From Isoetes taiwanensis (taxonomy: Eukaryota > Streptophyta > Lycopodiopsida > Isoetales > Isoetaceae), in contig JAJEKV010000025.1 in the NCBI GenBank assembly GCA_021234155.1, forward strand, positions 7,578,531 to 7,642,530: a DNA stretch of 64,000 nt. Reading direction: 5' to 3'. Below the pieces are notes generated by a model that saw nothing but the letters and a program-made list of their open reading frames with translations, was not told the DNA's origin and did not search any database. The position numbers and the translations under genes were made by a program. Shown here in pieces: positions 32,701 to 44,700 of the stretch; the first letter of the stretch is position 1; each line of letters opens with the position of its first letter.

Positions 32701-35192
32701 CATTCTCTATGATTCTTCAAGTTGTTGAAAGATATACTCTATAAGGGACAGATGGCATCTTTGACATATGGAAGAAGCATGCAAGAATGCAAACAATGTA
32801 AGTTGGACGACTATCCCTAGTTGTATCATGTTGTAATTTGATTTTAAAGGCCCAAACATGGATACTATGGGTTTAAATCAAGAGTCTGGCCAATGTTGGC
32901 ATACGTTACTTTGCCAGAGCTTCTAAGGGATTTTTATTGGCAAAACACGTAGAAATTTTTCATAATAATATGCCTAAGGTGCTATAAAGGCACTTGATAA
33001 TATTGGGAAGATTGGAAGGAATTTGATTGTATGGATGATACAAAAAGTGATTGGATACATGTTTTGACTATAGTAAGATATGTGGGCTTGGAAGTAACCA
33101 AGCACATAAATTGTTGCCTTGTGAAAAAGCTTATAAAACGTTGTTAATTTATTGCATCAATGAGTTATAAGAAAATAGATATTTACACTTGATATTGTTT
33201 GTGGGACCATGGCTTTTGGAAAAACCTTCTGATATCATGGAGGCGGCAACGATAAGGAGCCGATAAGGAGCCGATGGCATCTAATATGCCTTGGACTAAT
33301 TGTTTACAACCTTGATGGTTGTAAACATAAGAAAACTAAGCATACGAAATATATTCTAGACTAAAATAAGGTAAAGTCCATATTCTTTTATGACTATTAA
33401 TGTTTGGCACTTTGCTTAGCGGAGGTTTGGCGCCTAAACAACCGCCCATATGACCTGCTTGTTACAGGGATCGAAAATGCAGACCGATGCCATACACTGG
33501 TAGTTTCTTGCACAAAGATAAGCGTTTGTTATTTGATATTTCTATATCTATCTGTTACAGCCGTAAAATATGATGCCAGGTCTGTTTACTGGAAATACGG
33601 CTTTATAGGATGATTTAGCCTTGAAATACTATTGTATGGAGTGTCCTTTACCTAATAAGGCTCTGCTAATTTCGTTTTGCCAGGCTGGTACAGACCCATT
33701 TACTTGGTGACATAGGTTAGTACAGATCCATTTACCAGCATATACAGTTTCGAATTTGTGATGCCATGGTCTGGCTTAGCAAGTTTTTGAGATGGCTAAT
33801 CAGCCATAGTAAGAGTACAGACCAGTTCTTTGCCATACTAAGGATTCTGGCAGATCTTCTATGGTGCCTAAGAGAGTATGGAAGAAAAAGGACATGAATT
33901 GGCATGAAAACTGGAGCTAAAATACTCCGGCATTCTCAAACAGGTTTGATCTATTGCTTATGAAAATAGAGCAAGATCTAATTTCTTTTTTCTATTTTTG
34001 AAAAAACTCTGGATATCACAGGGAAATAAGATTGCATATTAGAATGGATTGCATGAATAAGATATGTTCTGGCATATGCAGCGTTGTCTACTTCTAGGCT
34101 CATACGTTCTAAGTTGAAGATTCCTGCCATAAAGAACTTTTGAGCTTTAAAATAATGACAAGCTCTTTGTGGAAGTGGTGATTTACTGCACTAAATTAGT
34201 ATAATGTGATAGCAACATAAAAGAATGGGCTGGAGCTTCCTTATTGTTTAAAGATGGAATAGAACTAAAACTGAGCCATCATATTATGTCCACATGTAGA
34301 ATCGGGCTCCACGTTCTTGCTGTAAGAATGTGATCCACATGATTACTTTGGGATGGTCTTTACTATAGCTATTGTGCTGAATTCTTTAAGAGTGTGATGC
34401 CTATGCATATGCTTTATGCTTTAACTATTATAAGAACAAAATTTTGATGTTCCTAAGAGATAAATAAGAAGTTATTGAGTTCTTAAAGGCTGGAATGTTT
34501 ACACATGTATATAAAAGATATGGTAGATGTTAAGCTCTTAAGATTTTAAGGATCAACTGTGGGTGACTAAAACAGTTGTAAATCTTGATTATAATGCTTA
34601 TGAAAGACTCAAAATCATCATTCCATTTTCCTTTCTTGCTAACGTCACCCCAGGGCAAAAGGATACAATTGGTGATCAGTGATAAACTGAGAGACCCAAT
34701 GTACCTTTTGGCCCTTGCACATTTACCGTTTTCACGCTAATTGTGTATTGATTGGCTGCAGGTACGGGTTCTCTCCTCCAATTGTCTCTATTTTGCTTCC
34801 AGGATGTCGTTAACGTAGAAGAGGAAGAGGATGGAATACTTTCAGATGGAACCATGAAATACAGGAATGTAATTGAAAACTCTAGACTTTATATTTTATG
34901 CTTTACACTTCCTACTGTATATTTTAGAATTTACATATTACAAGTTACATGTTACACTTCATACGTCATACTTTGTACTTTGTACGGATATATTAATCAA
35001 TTTTATAAATATGCGAAATATGTTTTTCAAATTTAGAAAAGTATATGACTATGGTTTGGAGAGTGCCTGATGTGGCCTGGCGTAAAAACCCAGGGTGGAT
35101 ATTTGGGAATCATTTACATCCTGAATGGAGCTGTTTTTTTTGTTTTTGTACATTAAATAGTGTAAATCTGGATGTAAATCTGAATAAGAAGA
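32701..35192 (+). repeat. Direct duplication, copy 1
   Basis: About 2.5 kb that is repeated at 35865-38458. Long stretches, for example 33840-34440 against 37010-37610, are virtually identical, so the duplication or its homogenisation is recent. The sequence carries no recognisable gene; a plus-strand 94-codon frame at 34752 shows an acid-rich stretch but no family. The left edge is a (GAA)n run. The right edge, near 'ctgaataagaagaa', also shows a few GAA units. Confidence 0.9.
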
Positions 35193-35820
35193 AATCGTGA
35201 CTTCCACTTGCTGGAGATATTCAGCAAACACATCTCTTCTGCAAACCATGAATGAATTTATCTGTTAGTCCACTATTTGGTGACTAATGGTTTGTGTAAT
35301 TATTTCAGTGCTTAAATATCAGGTTGGAGTATCATACTTATATGGAGGTGGAAGATACTCCATAAGATGTTGTCCAATAAAAGTGACTCTGGAAGATACT
35401 CCAGAAGATGTTGTCCAATAAAAGTGACTCTGAATAGGTAAAAGAGGTATGGTAGTTGCTGAGCTTTTAGCTTCTCTGTTTAACATTTACAGGTTAAGAA
35501 TTGGATATTGGCACATTGTGCCTTATTCAATAATTGCTATTCAAGTGGAAAACTTATCTTGGCCCACTGCGCCTTGATTAAATACTACTGTGCATGGTAC
35601 TTATGGCCCAATGTGCCTCATGTACGTTGCAAATTTATAGACTGGCCTTGGCCCTTTGTGAGCAAGGCTTAGAGATTGGGTCCACTGTACCCAATACTCT
35701 ATACTTATAATCAAACTAATTTACTTTCTTCTGGTGTAAGGAAGTAGGACCCCTCTTTTTATGGGGTCCTACTTTCCTTATAAAAAGAGGTGTCCTACAT
35801 CCTGAGGGAGGGATGTGGGA
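35193..35820. other. Spacer between the two duplicate copies
   Basis: About 630 bp of unique DNA. It includes a 41-bp tandem pair ('ggaagatactcc...aagtgactct', from 35350 and 35391) and a hairpin at 35742-35774 with 12-bp stems (aagtaggacccc). A second inverted copy of the same word lies near 35778-35797. A purine-rich 'gagggagggatgtggga' precedes the next GAA run. If the flanking copies were LTRs this would be the internal region, but no primer-binding site or coding sequence was seen. Confidence 0.55.
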
Positions 35821-35864
35821 GAAGAAGAAGAAGAAGAAGAAGAAGAAGAAGAAGAAGAAGAGAA
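35821..35864 (+). repeat. (GAA)n run at the left edge of duplicate copy 2
   Basis: About 13 GAA/AAG units leading directly into 'gaacattctctatgattc', the same junction as at 32700. The array is much shorter than the one before copy 1. Confidence 0.9.
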
Positions 35865-38458
35865 CATTCTCTATGATTCTTCAAGTTGTTGAAAGATATA
35901 CTCTATAAGGGACAGATGGCATCTTTGACATATGGAAGAAGCATGCAAGAATGCAAACAATGTAAGTTGGACGACTATCCCTAGTTGTATCATGTTGTAA
36001 TTTGATTTTAAAGGCCCAAACATGGATACTATGGGTTTAAATCAAGAGTCTGGCCAATGTTGGCATACGTTACTTTGCCAGAGCTTCTAAGGGATTTTTA
36101 TTGGCAAAACACGTAGAAATTTTTCATAATAATATGCCTAAGGTGCTACAAAGGCACTTGATAATATTGGGAAGATTGGAAGGAATTTGATTGTATGGAT
36201 GATACAAAAAGTGATTGGATACATGTTTTGACTATATTAAAATATGTGGGCTTGGAAGTAACCAAGCACATAAATTGTTGCCTTGTGAAAAGGCTTATAA
36301 AACGTTGTTAATTTATTGCATCAATGAGTTATAAAAAATAGATATTTACACTTGATATTGTTTGTGGGACCATGGCTTTTGAAAAAACCTTGAGATATCA
36401 TGGATGCGGCAACGATAAGGGAGCCCGATGGCATCTAATATGCCTTGGGCTAGTTGTTTACAACCTTGATAGTTGTAAACATGGAAAACTAAGCATACGA
36501 AATATATTCTAGACTTAAATAAGGTAAAGTCCATATTCTTTTGTGACTATTAGTTTTTGGCACTTTGCCTAGCGGAGGTTTGGCGCCTAAACAAGCGCCC
36601 ATATGACCTGACCTGCTTGTTACAGGGATCGAAAATGACCGATGCCATACACTGGTGGTTTCTTGCACAAAGATAAGCTTTTGTTATTTGATAGTTCTAT
36701 ATCTATACATTACCGTAGTAAAATATGATGCATGCATTTGCTTAATCGAAATACGTGGCTTTATAGGATGATTTAGCCTTGAAATACTATTGTATGGAGT
36801 GTCCTTTACCTAATAAGGCTCTCGCTAATTTCGTTTTGCCGCCGGGTACAGACCCATTTACTTGGTGACATAGGTTAGTACGAGATCCATTTACCAAAGA
36901 TATACAGTTTCGAATTTGTGATGCCATGGTCCGGCTTAGCAAGTTTTGAGATGGCTAATCAGCCATAGTAAAGAGTATGAACCGGTTCTTTGCCATACTA
37001 AGGATTCTGGCAGATCTTCTATGGTGCCTAAGAGAGTATGGAAGAAAAAGGACATGAATTGGCATGAAAACTGGAGCTAAAATACTCCGGCATTCTCAAA
37101 CAGGTTTGATCTATTGCTTATGAAAATAGAGCAAGATCTAATTTCTTTTTTCTATTTTTGAAAAAACTCTGGATATCACAGGGAAATAAGATTGCATATT
37201 AGAATGGATTGCATGAATAAGATATGTTCTGGCATATGCAGCGTTGTCTACTTCTAGGCTCATACGTTCTAAGTTGAAGATTCCTGCCATAAAGAACTTT
37301 TGAGCTTTAAAATAATGACAAGCTCTTTGTGGAAGTGGTGATTTACTGCACTAAATTAGTATAATGTGATAGCAACATAAAAGAATGGGCTGGAGCTTCC
37401 TTATTGTTTAAAGATGGAATAGAACTAAAACTGAGCCATCATATTATGTCCACATGTAGAATCGGGCTCCACGTTCTTTGTTGTAAGAATGTGATCCACA
37501 TGATTACTTTGGGATGGTCTTTACTATAGCTATTGTGCTGAATTCTTTAAGAGTGTGATGCCTATGCATATGCTTTATGCTTTAACTATTATAAGAACAA
37601 AATTTTGATGTTCCTAAGAGATAAATAAGAAGTTATTGAGTTCTTAAAGGCTGGAATACAGCCATGTATATAAAAGATATGGTAGATGTTAAAGCCGCAA
37701 GATTTTATGATCAATCGTGGCACTAAAACGCTGTAAATCTTTGATTATAACGCTTATGGTGTTACTCCAAAAATCACCATTCCATTTTCCTTTCTTGCTA
37801 ACGCCACCGTGCAAAAAGCGATACACCGTAAAGCAGTTGTAAATCTTGATTATAATGCTTATGAAAGACTCAAAATCATCATTCCATTTTTTCACTTTCT
37901 TGCTAATAACGTCTTGAGGCAAAAGGATACAATTGGTGTCCCGGTGATAAGCGGGGGCCAATGTACCCTTTGGCCCTTACTATGCAGTTTTTCCGTAATT
38001 GTATTGATTGGAGCTGCCCAGTGCGGGTTCTCTCACTCCAATTGTCTCTATTTTGCTTCGGGATGTAGATTAGCGTAGAAGAGGAAGGATGGAATACTTT
38101 TCGGATGGAACCATGAAATCTGAGGAATGTAATTGAAAAACTCCTAGACTTACACTTATATTTTTATACTTTACACTTCCTCTTTACGCTATATTTAGAA
38201 TTTACATATTACAGGATTACATATTTACACTTCATCGTCATACTTTGTACTTTAATACGGATATATTAATCAATTTTATAAATATCACGAAATATGTTTT
38301 CAAATTTAGAAAAGTATATGACTATGGTTTTGGAAATTTTTGATGTGGCTTTGTGACGTAAAACAACCGGAGGTGGATATTTAGAATCATTTACATCTGA
38401 ATGGAATTTGTTTTGTTTTGTACATTAAATGAGTGTAAATGCGGATGTATCTGATAAG
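35865..38458 (+). repeat. Direct duplication, copy 2
   Basis: Second copy of 32701-35192, about 100 bp longer because of a short internal duplication near 37720-37890, where the 'gtaaatctt(t)gattataa(t/c)gcttat' to 'ccatttt' segment occurs twice. The middle is almost identical to copy 1, but the last about 800 bp shows many clustered small indels and substitutions. No gene recognised. Confidence 0.9.
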
Positions 38459-38590
38459 AGAAAGAAGAAGAAAGAAGAAGAAGAAAGAAGAAGAAGAAGA
38501 AGAAGAAGAAGAAGAAGAAGAAAAGAAGAAGAAGAAAGAAGAAAGAAGAAAAGAAAAGAAAGAAAGAAGAAGAAGAAGAAGAAGAAGAAT
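38458..38590 (+). repeat. Interrupted (GAA)n / A-G-rich array after copy 2
   Basis: About 130 bp of GAA units broken by AAAG variants, starting right where similarity between the two duplicate copies stops. The frames that run through it are repeat artefacts. Confidence 0.95.
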
Positions 38591-38815
38591 AGAAAAAATG
38601 GAGTATATAATTACTATGTAAAGAATTCAATATTGACTTGAGTTTTTTTAAAAATATGGTGGTTATTGCATGTGGTCTTTGCATTTGATTCCTATCATGT
38701 ATCTTTATATTTGCTTGAGTATGGTAACAAAAATACCATGGTTATTGGTGTGACATTTATAAGTGAAACGTATAAGGTCAATTTAGAATATGGATATATG
38801 GGGTTAATGCTTTCA

Positions 38816-39028
38816 CTACCTATATAAAGCAGTGTAATTTGTTCTTAAAAAATCGATGTCTATTATTTCTGGGCTGAGAAGAGCCCAGGGCTTGACACGT
38901 CTTCTAATTTTGGTCTTCTTAAAATCAGAAAAGGAAAAAAATTCACAGGCACGCGTGTCATGATTCAACACCTGAACCTCTTCCTGGTCGAGGAATTCCA
39001 GAATCCAGATAGAGCCCGCCGCCATCAT
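38816..39028 (-). CDS. Candidate first exon or small protein, 70 codons
   Basis: An ATG-started minus-strand frame beginning MMAAGSIWILEFLDQEEVQ, followed by a basic stretch (KKTKIRRRVK). It has a plausible plant start context and protein-like composition. I know of no matching family. It could be a short gene or the first exon of the unrecognised minus-strand gene further left. Its upstream side faces another possible start on the plus strand at 39144, so a bidirectional promoter is conceivable. Confidence 0.25.
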   Translation of the reverse strand: MMAAGSIWILEFLDQEEVQVLNHDTRACEFFSFSDFKKTKIRRRVKPWALLSPEIIDIDFLRTNYTALYR

Positions 39029-39143
39029 TGCTGCGGATCTTCAATGATTAATGATTGGGCACTTCCTTTTATTTTTATGTGTTTGTAGTTCGTGAATCGT
39101 GACTCGTGAGGCACAAGAAGCTCTACTCCGGCAATCTCTGGCT

Positions 39144-39180
39144 ATGGCGGTCTTCAAATCCCAAATACAGGCATCCAAAG
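39144..39180 (+). CDS. Candidate short first exon
   Basis: ATG 39144 reads MAVFKSQIQASK and runs into AAAG|GTATGC, a good donor site, at 39181. No convincing second exon was found; a 107-codon plus frame at 39800-40123 with hydrophobic stretches is a possible but unproven continuation. Low confidence. Confidence 0.18.
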
Positions 39181-41381
39181 GTATGCTCTGCGGCGCATCG
39201 TCTTTTTTTGGAGTGGGGAACAAATGAGTATGAGATAATAGGAAAAATTTATAGTTGAGAAGTGCAGCATTTATCATTTAATCTGGAATCGGCAAAAAGG
39301 AAGCTTAAAGGACCTGCTTTCTCACGAATCCGCTAGATATGTAAGAGCCCTGCTCGAGATAAATGTCTGAGGGAGCTCAGTTCCGGCTCCATGACTGCAC
39401 CCTCTGAAGTAATGACGACTACTCCCTGATTTGCAAGCCTATCGGCTGCAGAAGCCCTGCTTCTGCAGATTTTGCATGTCAAATGGGTGTGCCCTATTGA
39501 AGACTAAATTTTCTGTTACTCTGTTCGCAGCTCTGAGGACAACTCATGCCCTTGCAAGATATTTTTGATTGCTTTTTGCATCTTCAAAGGAAGTAAAAGG
39601 CTCTCGTGATGATATTTTCCTTGGTGTGTCTTCTTGATCTGTCAACTTTAGAAATACTGACCCCAAACTGTACAACGATTTTTGGCATCAGGTCTGATCT
39701 AGAGTGGGGGCAACTAATGAGGATTGCTTTCCAGATTCAATGTGCCAGTCTAGAGCATAATTACCTCTATATACAATAGCATTTCATGCTTTAGAATTCG
39801 TGGACGTGGGTGAGGTGGGAACTTCCTCAATTTCAATCACTTTGAATTTCCCTTCCTACATACTGTTCTTCCTAGCTGGCTCGCCTATGGATGGCTTCAC
39901 CTCTGCAATGGCTCTTGTGCCTCCCCTTATTTCTTTTGGGTTATTTAGACAATTGTATGGGATTGTTGATACTTTGGGAGCAGTTTTTGATTGGAGAACC
40001 TATGATTCTCATTATATCCTTACATCACATTTTTTGAAACTGCCTTTGTGGGTTGGAAGCACCAATTCAATGCAGCATTTGCTTGAAAATCAGGATCAAG
40101 GCCTCACGATTTGGGAGATTTAGGAGCATTTTGCTGTCACGAAAGCTTACAAACACACCATTTTGAGATTGAATCACATTGCGGTTCAGAGTCATCATTT
40201 TGCAGATTGTTGAGACATTGATCCATGCTGCTTAGCAAAATTGGCAGCTTAAAATCCTCATTGAAGCTTCGGAATCTTAAATCTTTATATTTTGGGTTGG
40301 ATTTGATCTATGTGGAAGGTTGACAGTTTGATGAAATGAGATTATTGCTCTTTTGGTTCCGATGGTCTGGCCATAAACTTCTGGAGGAAGAGTGAGAAGA
40401 TGACCCACAAACTTTTGGCCTTCTTACGAGGAGATGGGCTGCATAAAAGCGTCTTCTGTTTCAGCCTTGCCGCTACAGCCTAATTGGGGAATCCAACTTC
40501 AGCAAAAACCCTTCTGCAAATCAGATTTTTGGCTTGAGATTTGGGATTAATCAAGTCTGGTAGACTTTTGAAACCAACTAAACTGATTAAGAGGCTCTGA
40601 TTCCTGTGCTCTGATTCCTGTGCTGCATAAGATCTACATCCTTGTGTTTGCACTTTACAAAAGGAAGATTGCGATTAACCTGGGGCGGCAACGTTACAAG
40701 CATTTCCTGTGTTTGCTTCAAACCCCTTCTCCAGCCATGCTTAACATTGCTCTGCCTAAAGCACACTTTTGCATAACAGTATTTTTGATTTCGAAAAACA
40801 TCATCGAGATAGAAATCCACTTTCCATGACCCGCTCATGCAAAACCACACTCCCTTATTGCTCACTCGGGATCATTGGATCCCAAAATAATACTAGAAAT
40901 ATTATTCTAAATTAAAAGAATATATGCAACTTACGTCACCATGTATAAAACAAATGTTTCCTGTATAGTAGAAATACGTATAAGTTACTATGCATTATAT
41001 GAAATATACATACATATAATTGAAGGTCACCATTTTTTATCACACTTTAAAATAAGGTACAATGTAGGCCAACAAAGGGAAAAATACATGCTCCAAGAAC
41101 CTCGTTTTACAAGTAGTCGGGCCCTTGCAAAATCCTTGCTCAAGGCCAAAATTTGTCATGTTGGGCTCATGTATCAGGATGCTTGCAAACTCGTGTTTGA
41201 TGATCTATACAACCTCTTTTTATCTATTCCTATAATAATAAAGGGCATGATTTTTGAATTACGTCTATGAAATAAATGCACTAGAAATATCCCCATTATT
41301 TATGGTTTCACCACAACTGGCTTCACAAAACCCTCACAAATTTAGAGCTCTACATCTTGCAAGATGACATGCCCACTTAAC
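39181..41381. other. Intergenic DNA with unsupported open frames
   Basis: The frames at 39800-40123 (+) and 40587-40865 (-) are open for about 100 codons but show no motif that I can name. No terminal repeats or target duplications were found. Confidence 0.4.
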
Positions 41382-41737
41382 TCAGTAAGGGATGGCGGCT
41401 CCACCTCTGCCCCCATTAGCACCCGCACTTGGCTGAAGACGAGGAGGCGACATACCACCACTTCTAAAAGCAGAAAAACCTCGACCTAACAAATCCAGCA
41501 TCCCTGTTCCAGCGTCAGTAATACCCTTTTACCCCATACGAGATACACCAACTAGCAGATTCAGAATCTTGTACTTAACCTGCGACCTCAACCAACAATT
41601 GCCCAAGATAATAGCATTTTTTAGATAAGATAGCAAAAGAATAGTTAGGGAATTTATCCAATGCTAGACATTAGTACTTGAATTCCCTCTTGCGCCAGGT
41701 TTTGAACGAAGAAGCGGCGGCCTTGGCGCGCGCTCAT
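41382..41737 (-). CDS. Probable small three-exon gene, about 76 aa
   Basis: Minus-strand exons 41737-41678 (MSARQGRRFFVQNLAQEGIQ), 41579-41533 (VKYKILNLLVGVSRMG) and 41503-41382 (GMLDLLGRGFSAFRS, then a Ser/Pro/Gly tail ending GGAAIPY and a TGA). Introns are 98 and 29 bp with GT-AG ends. The second intron is shorter than plant introns usually are, and its junction is off by one base, which suggests a one-base sequence error, a retained segment or a pseudogene. The basic N-terminus followed by a short hydrophobic stretch would suit a small organelle or membrane protein, but that is inference. Family not recognised. Confidence 0.4.
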
Positions 41738-44700
41738 TCTTAATAAGATAAGTAGTAGATTTTTATGAATGCCAATTGACTCCAATGGGAAAATGAAATG
41801 AATGTTAATTAGGGCATCGCTCTTTGGAGATCGATTGATGATTCTCGTGATGCACTTTATACATAGAGTAGGGGTATGGCTGCTACTTTTGACGAGATTA
41901 ATATCTGAAGGGAATAACTTCAAAAAGTATTGCATATCGAGAGGTACTTTGAGCGGCATTCATACGAGGGCCTTGGGTGGCGGCTCCTCTGGCGAGTCCT
42001 TCTAATTGTGATCAAGATGCCAAAGGGAATTATGCGAGAGAATCCACGGAAAACAAAAGATGCCAAAATCGCGGGAATTATCCCATAGGAGTTTGGCAAA
42101 TCAAATGCTGGAATCAAGTTCAACAATGCTAAGGAGCAAAATAAGCAAAATGGTGGAGGGAGCGCTCAAAAACAGGTTTATGGTGCTTAAATATTTGATG
42201 CATGGTAGAATCTAATTTCGTATACGACATGGCTGAGTGCATAACTTGAGATGTTGGATGCTTTAATCGTGTGAGCTCTTAAATAGCTTAATACTATATT
42301 TGGCTTTGCTTTGATTATTTGCTGCCCTGTTCTTATTTTAGCATTAGAAGTGCTTTTTTAGAATCGATCAGTTGTATAATGGGCCTAATGGTTAAGAGGT
42401 CGATACATAGAATAGATGGCTCTTAAATTCGGTACAAGGATAGTATGTTATATTAATGTTATGACCTGAAATAAATTATATAGTGAGGCCCCTTTGACGA
42501 TGGGCTCAAGCTGGCTGGTTTGAATCGTAATCATCTATGTAGAAACGAAATGGTGATCTATTTTCTGATTTATACCTGCTTTGTAGTATAGGCTTAGATA
42601 GGATTATAAGATGATTAAAGCGTGCATGATGTGCTGACTTTAGAGATGAAACTACGAAGAGGTATACGGTAGATTAAATAATTCATAGGGAGATCACAGT
42701 GGCTTTTATGTTGTTTTACATGCTTTGGACAACACAATATAGCAGGAATACATAAGACTAAGCCATAAGAACCTACAGGAACCATTGCTGGATTTCAGCA
42801 GTATGTTTCATAAAGATAGGTGCTTTGATTAGTCTCTGAGAATCTATATGGCACACTTTGTAGTGCATTATATATGATATCTTGTGAAGAGATAAAATCT
42901 TGGATGTCACGGGTGATACATGTAATAGTTTCGGTTTTATTCACTTTCCACTTTGTATAAGGCATTTAAGCCTAGAGGTGAAGGAAGAGCCGGCCTAGTT
43001 TCATTTAACTACGTAAGCCCACTTGCATAGTTACAGGTATGCTAACATGTCTTGATTGGGTCATGATTATGAAACTTCGTCTCCTTTTGGGTTCAAATGC
43101 TGGTAGTTTCTTACATCATTAGATGGGCTGCATTCTGGCTGTTATGGTACAAGGAAATAAGGCGGTATGAAATGGTATGTCGTCCAAAATAAATACTTTG
43201 GATCGTATGGAGGCGTGCTACAGGTTTATATGATCTTGATCTTAGTCTTCATTATTCTTGCTGATACATTGGATTGATATTGATTTTATATCAAAGCGTA
43301 TAGTAATAATAATCAAATACATTGCTTAATAGATAAATCAACTAAATTTTCCATCTTATTATTTCTTTATATATAAGATGGGATACAATACAATGATAAT
43401 ATCAGCATTTGCATGGATATCGAGATATCAAATAGGTGATATGGTATACATAGTTAATGATGGACACACGAAATATAAGTAAGATACCGTTCAAATACTA
43501 CACATGTGTGGCTTTGGAGTATTAGCATGAGAGTGGATATGAGTGTTATCTTTGCCTTGAATGAGTATGATATAATGTAATGTGTTTACATTAATCACAT
43601 TCGCGTAATCTCGGCAAAAGGAATGTCGAAAATTAAGGGACTTCCACTTGCTAGAATGTCTGGCGGAACACACATGTCACGATATAGCTTTCAAAGACCA
43701 GATTTATGTATTTACGATCCTTTCTTTGTATATTATTTGCATGCTTGCGATGCAGTCATTATTAATGCAGTTTTTGTGGTGGATCTTATGGAAATTGCTT
43801 CGACCTCATATTTTGGTTATGAGTAATACTAATGGAATTTGAAAATTATCTGAGAAAAAATTGGATGGCATCCACGGCTAGCTGATCGGCTATATGTCTG
43901 TTTGGGGAGATGCGCACCAAATATGGCCAGATTGATCAATCTTATGTAGATCACTGGGAGATACATGATTTCTTGATTGCAAAAGCAAAGGACCACCAAC
44001 TTAGGTACATTTTCTCCTATCAGCCACCTTGGCCGGTATGAGATTTTGAAACTGATGAGAGAAGATGGTTCCAATAGAGATATGCTATTTTAGAACAAGT
44101 ATTCTTTGAAACACAAGAGGTCTTGGCCGATAGAACAGATATGGGCGATATGCTGCATTGGAGTTCAAGCTGGGAATACGCCTTGAGAAAGTTCATGAAC
44201 TAACTGATATTTACGTTTAGCGGAGTAAAAGGAGGCACAAGAACAGCCTTATCTTGAGAAGGAGCAGCACCTGAGCTTTACGACTACATACCTCAAGTAG
44301 ACTTAGATCTTATGAAAAAGCGAGGCTCAAGTATGGAATAATATGAACACGGGGGATATTGCTCCGGACTTACGTTTGCGGAAGCGTATTAGATTCCCGA
44401 TCATCTGAGGAGATGGCCATAGAATGGTTGGGAGGAATTCGCACCGCAGTTGTAGGCAGCGGCCAAAATTACGGAACTCTAGCCCTAATATTAGTAAAAA
44501 AGCTTGGATAATTATGGTGCAGGCGTCCTACGAGGAGGATCTTCTTTGAAGTAGATAATACTGCCACTAGTTCTATTGAAGATCATGGATAAGGAAGAAT
44601 TTATCTTTCCCTATTGGTACACAATTTTTCGACAGATGTCAGGATGAACAAAGGGGCTTACCTTCTATGTAAAACACACATGGGATCTGAAGATGTGGAG

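Noticed and set aside
32446-32744. Long frames of poly-Phe, poly-Lys, poly-Arg and poly-Ser over the GAA array
   Set aside because: Every frame of a trinucleotide repeat without a stop is open; there is no flanking coding sequence.
38391-38684. Lys/Glu-rich and Ser/Phe-rich frames over the second GAA array
   Set aside because: Same repeat artefact; the frames end as soon as the array does.
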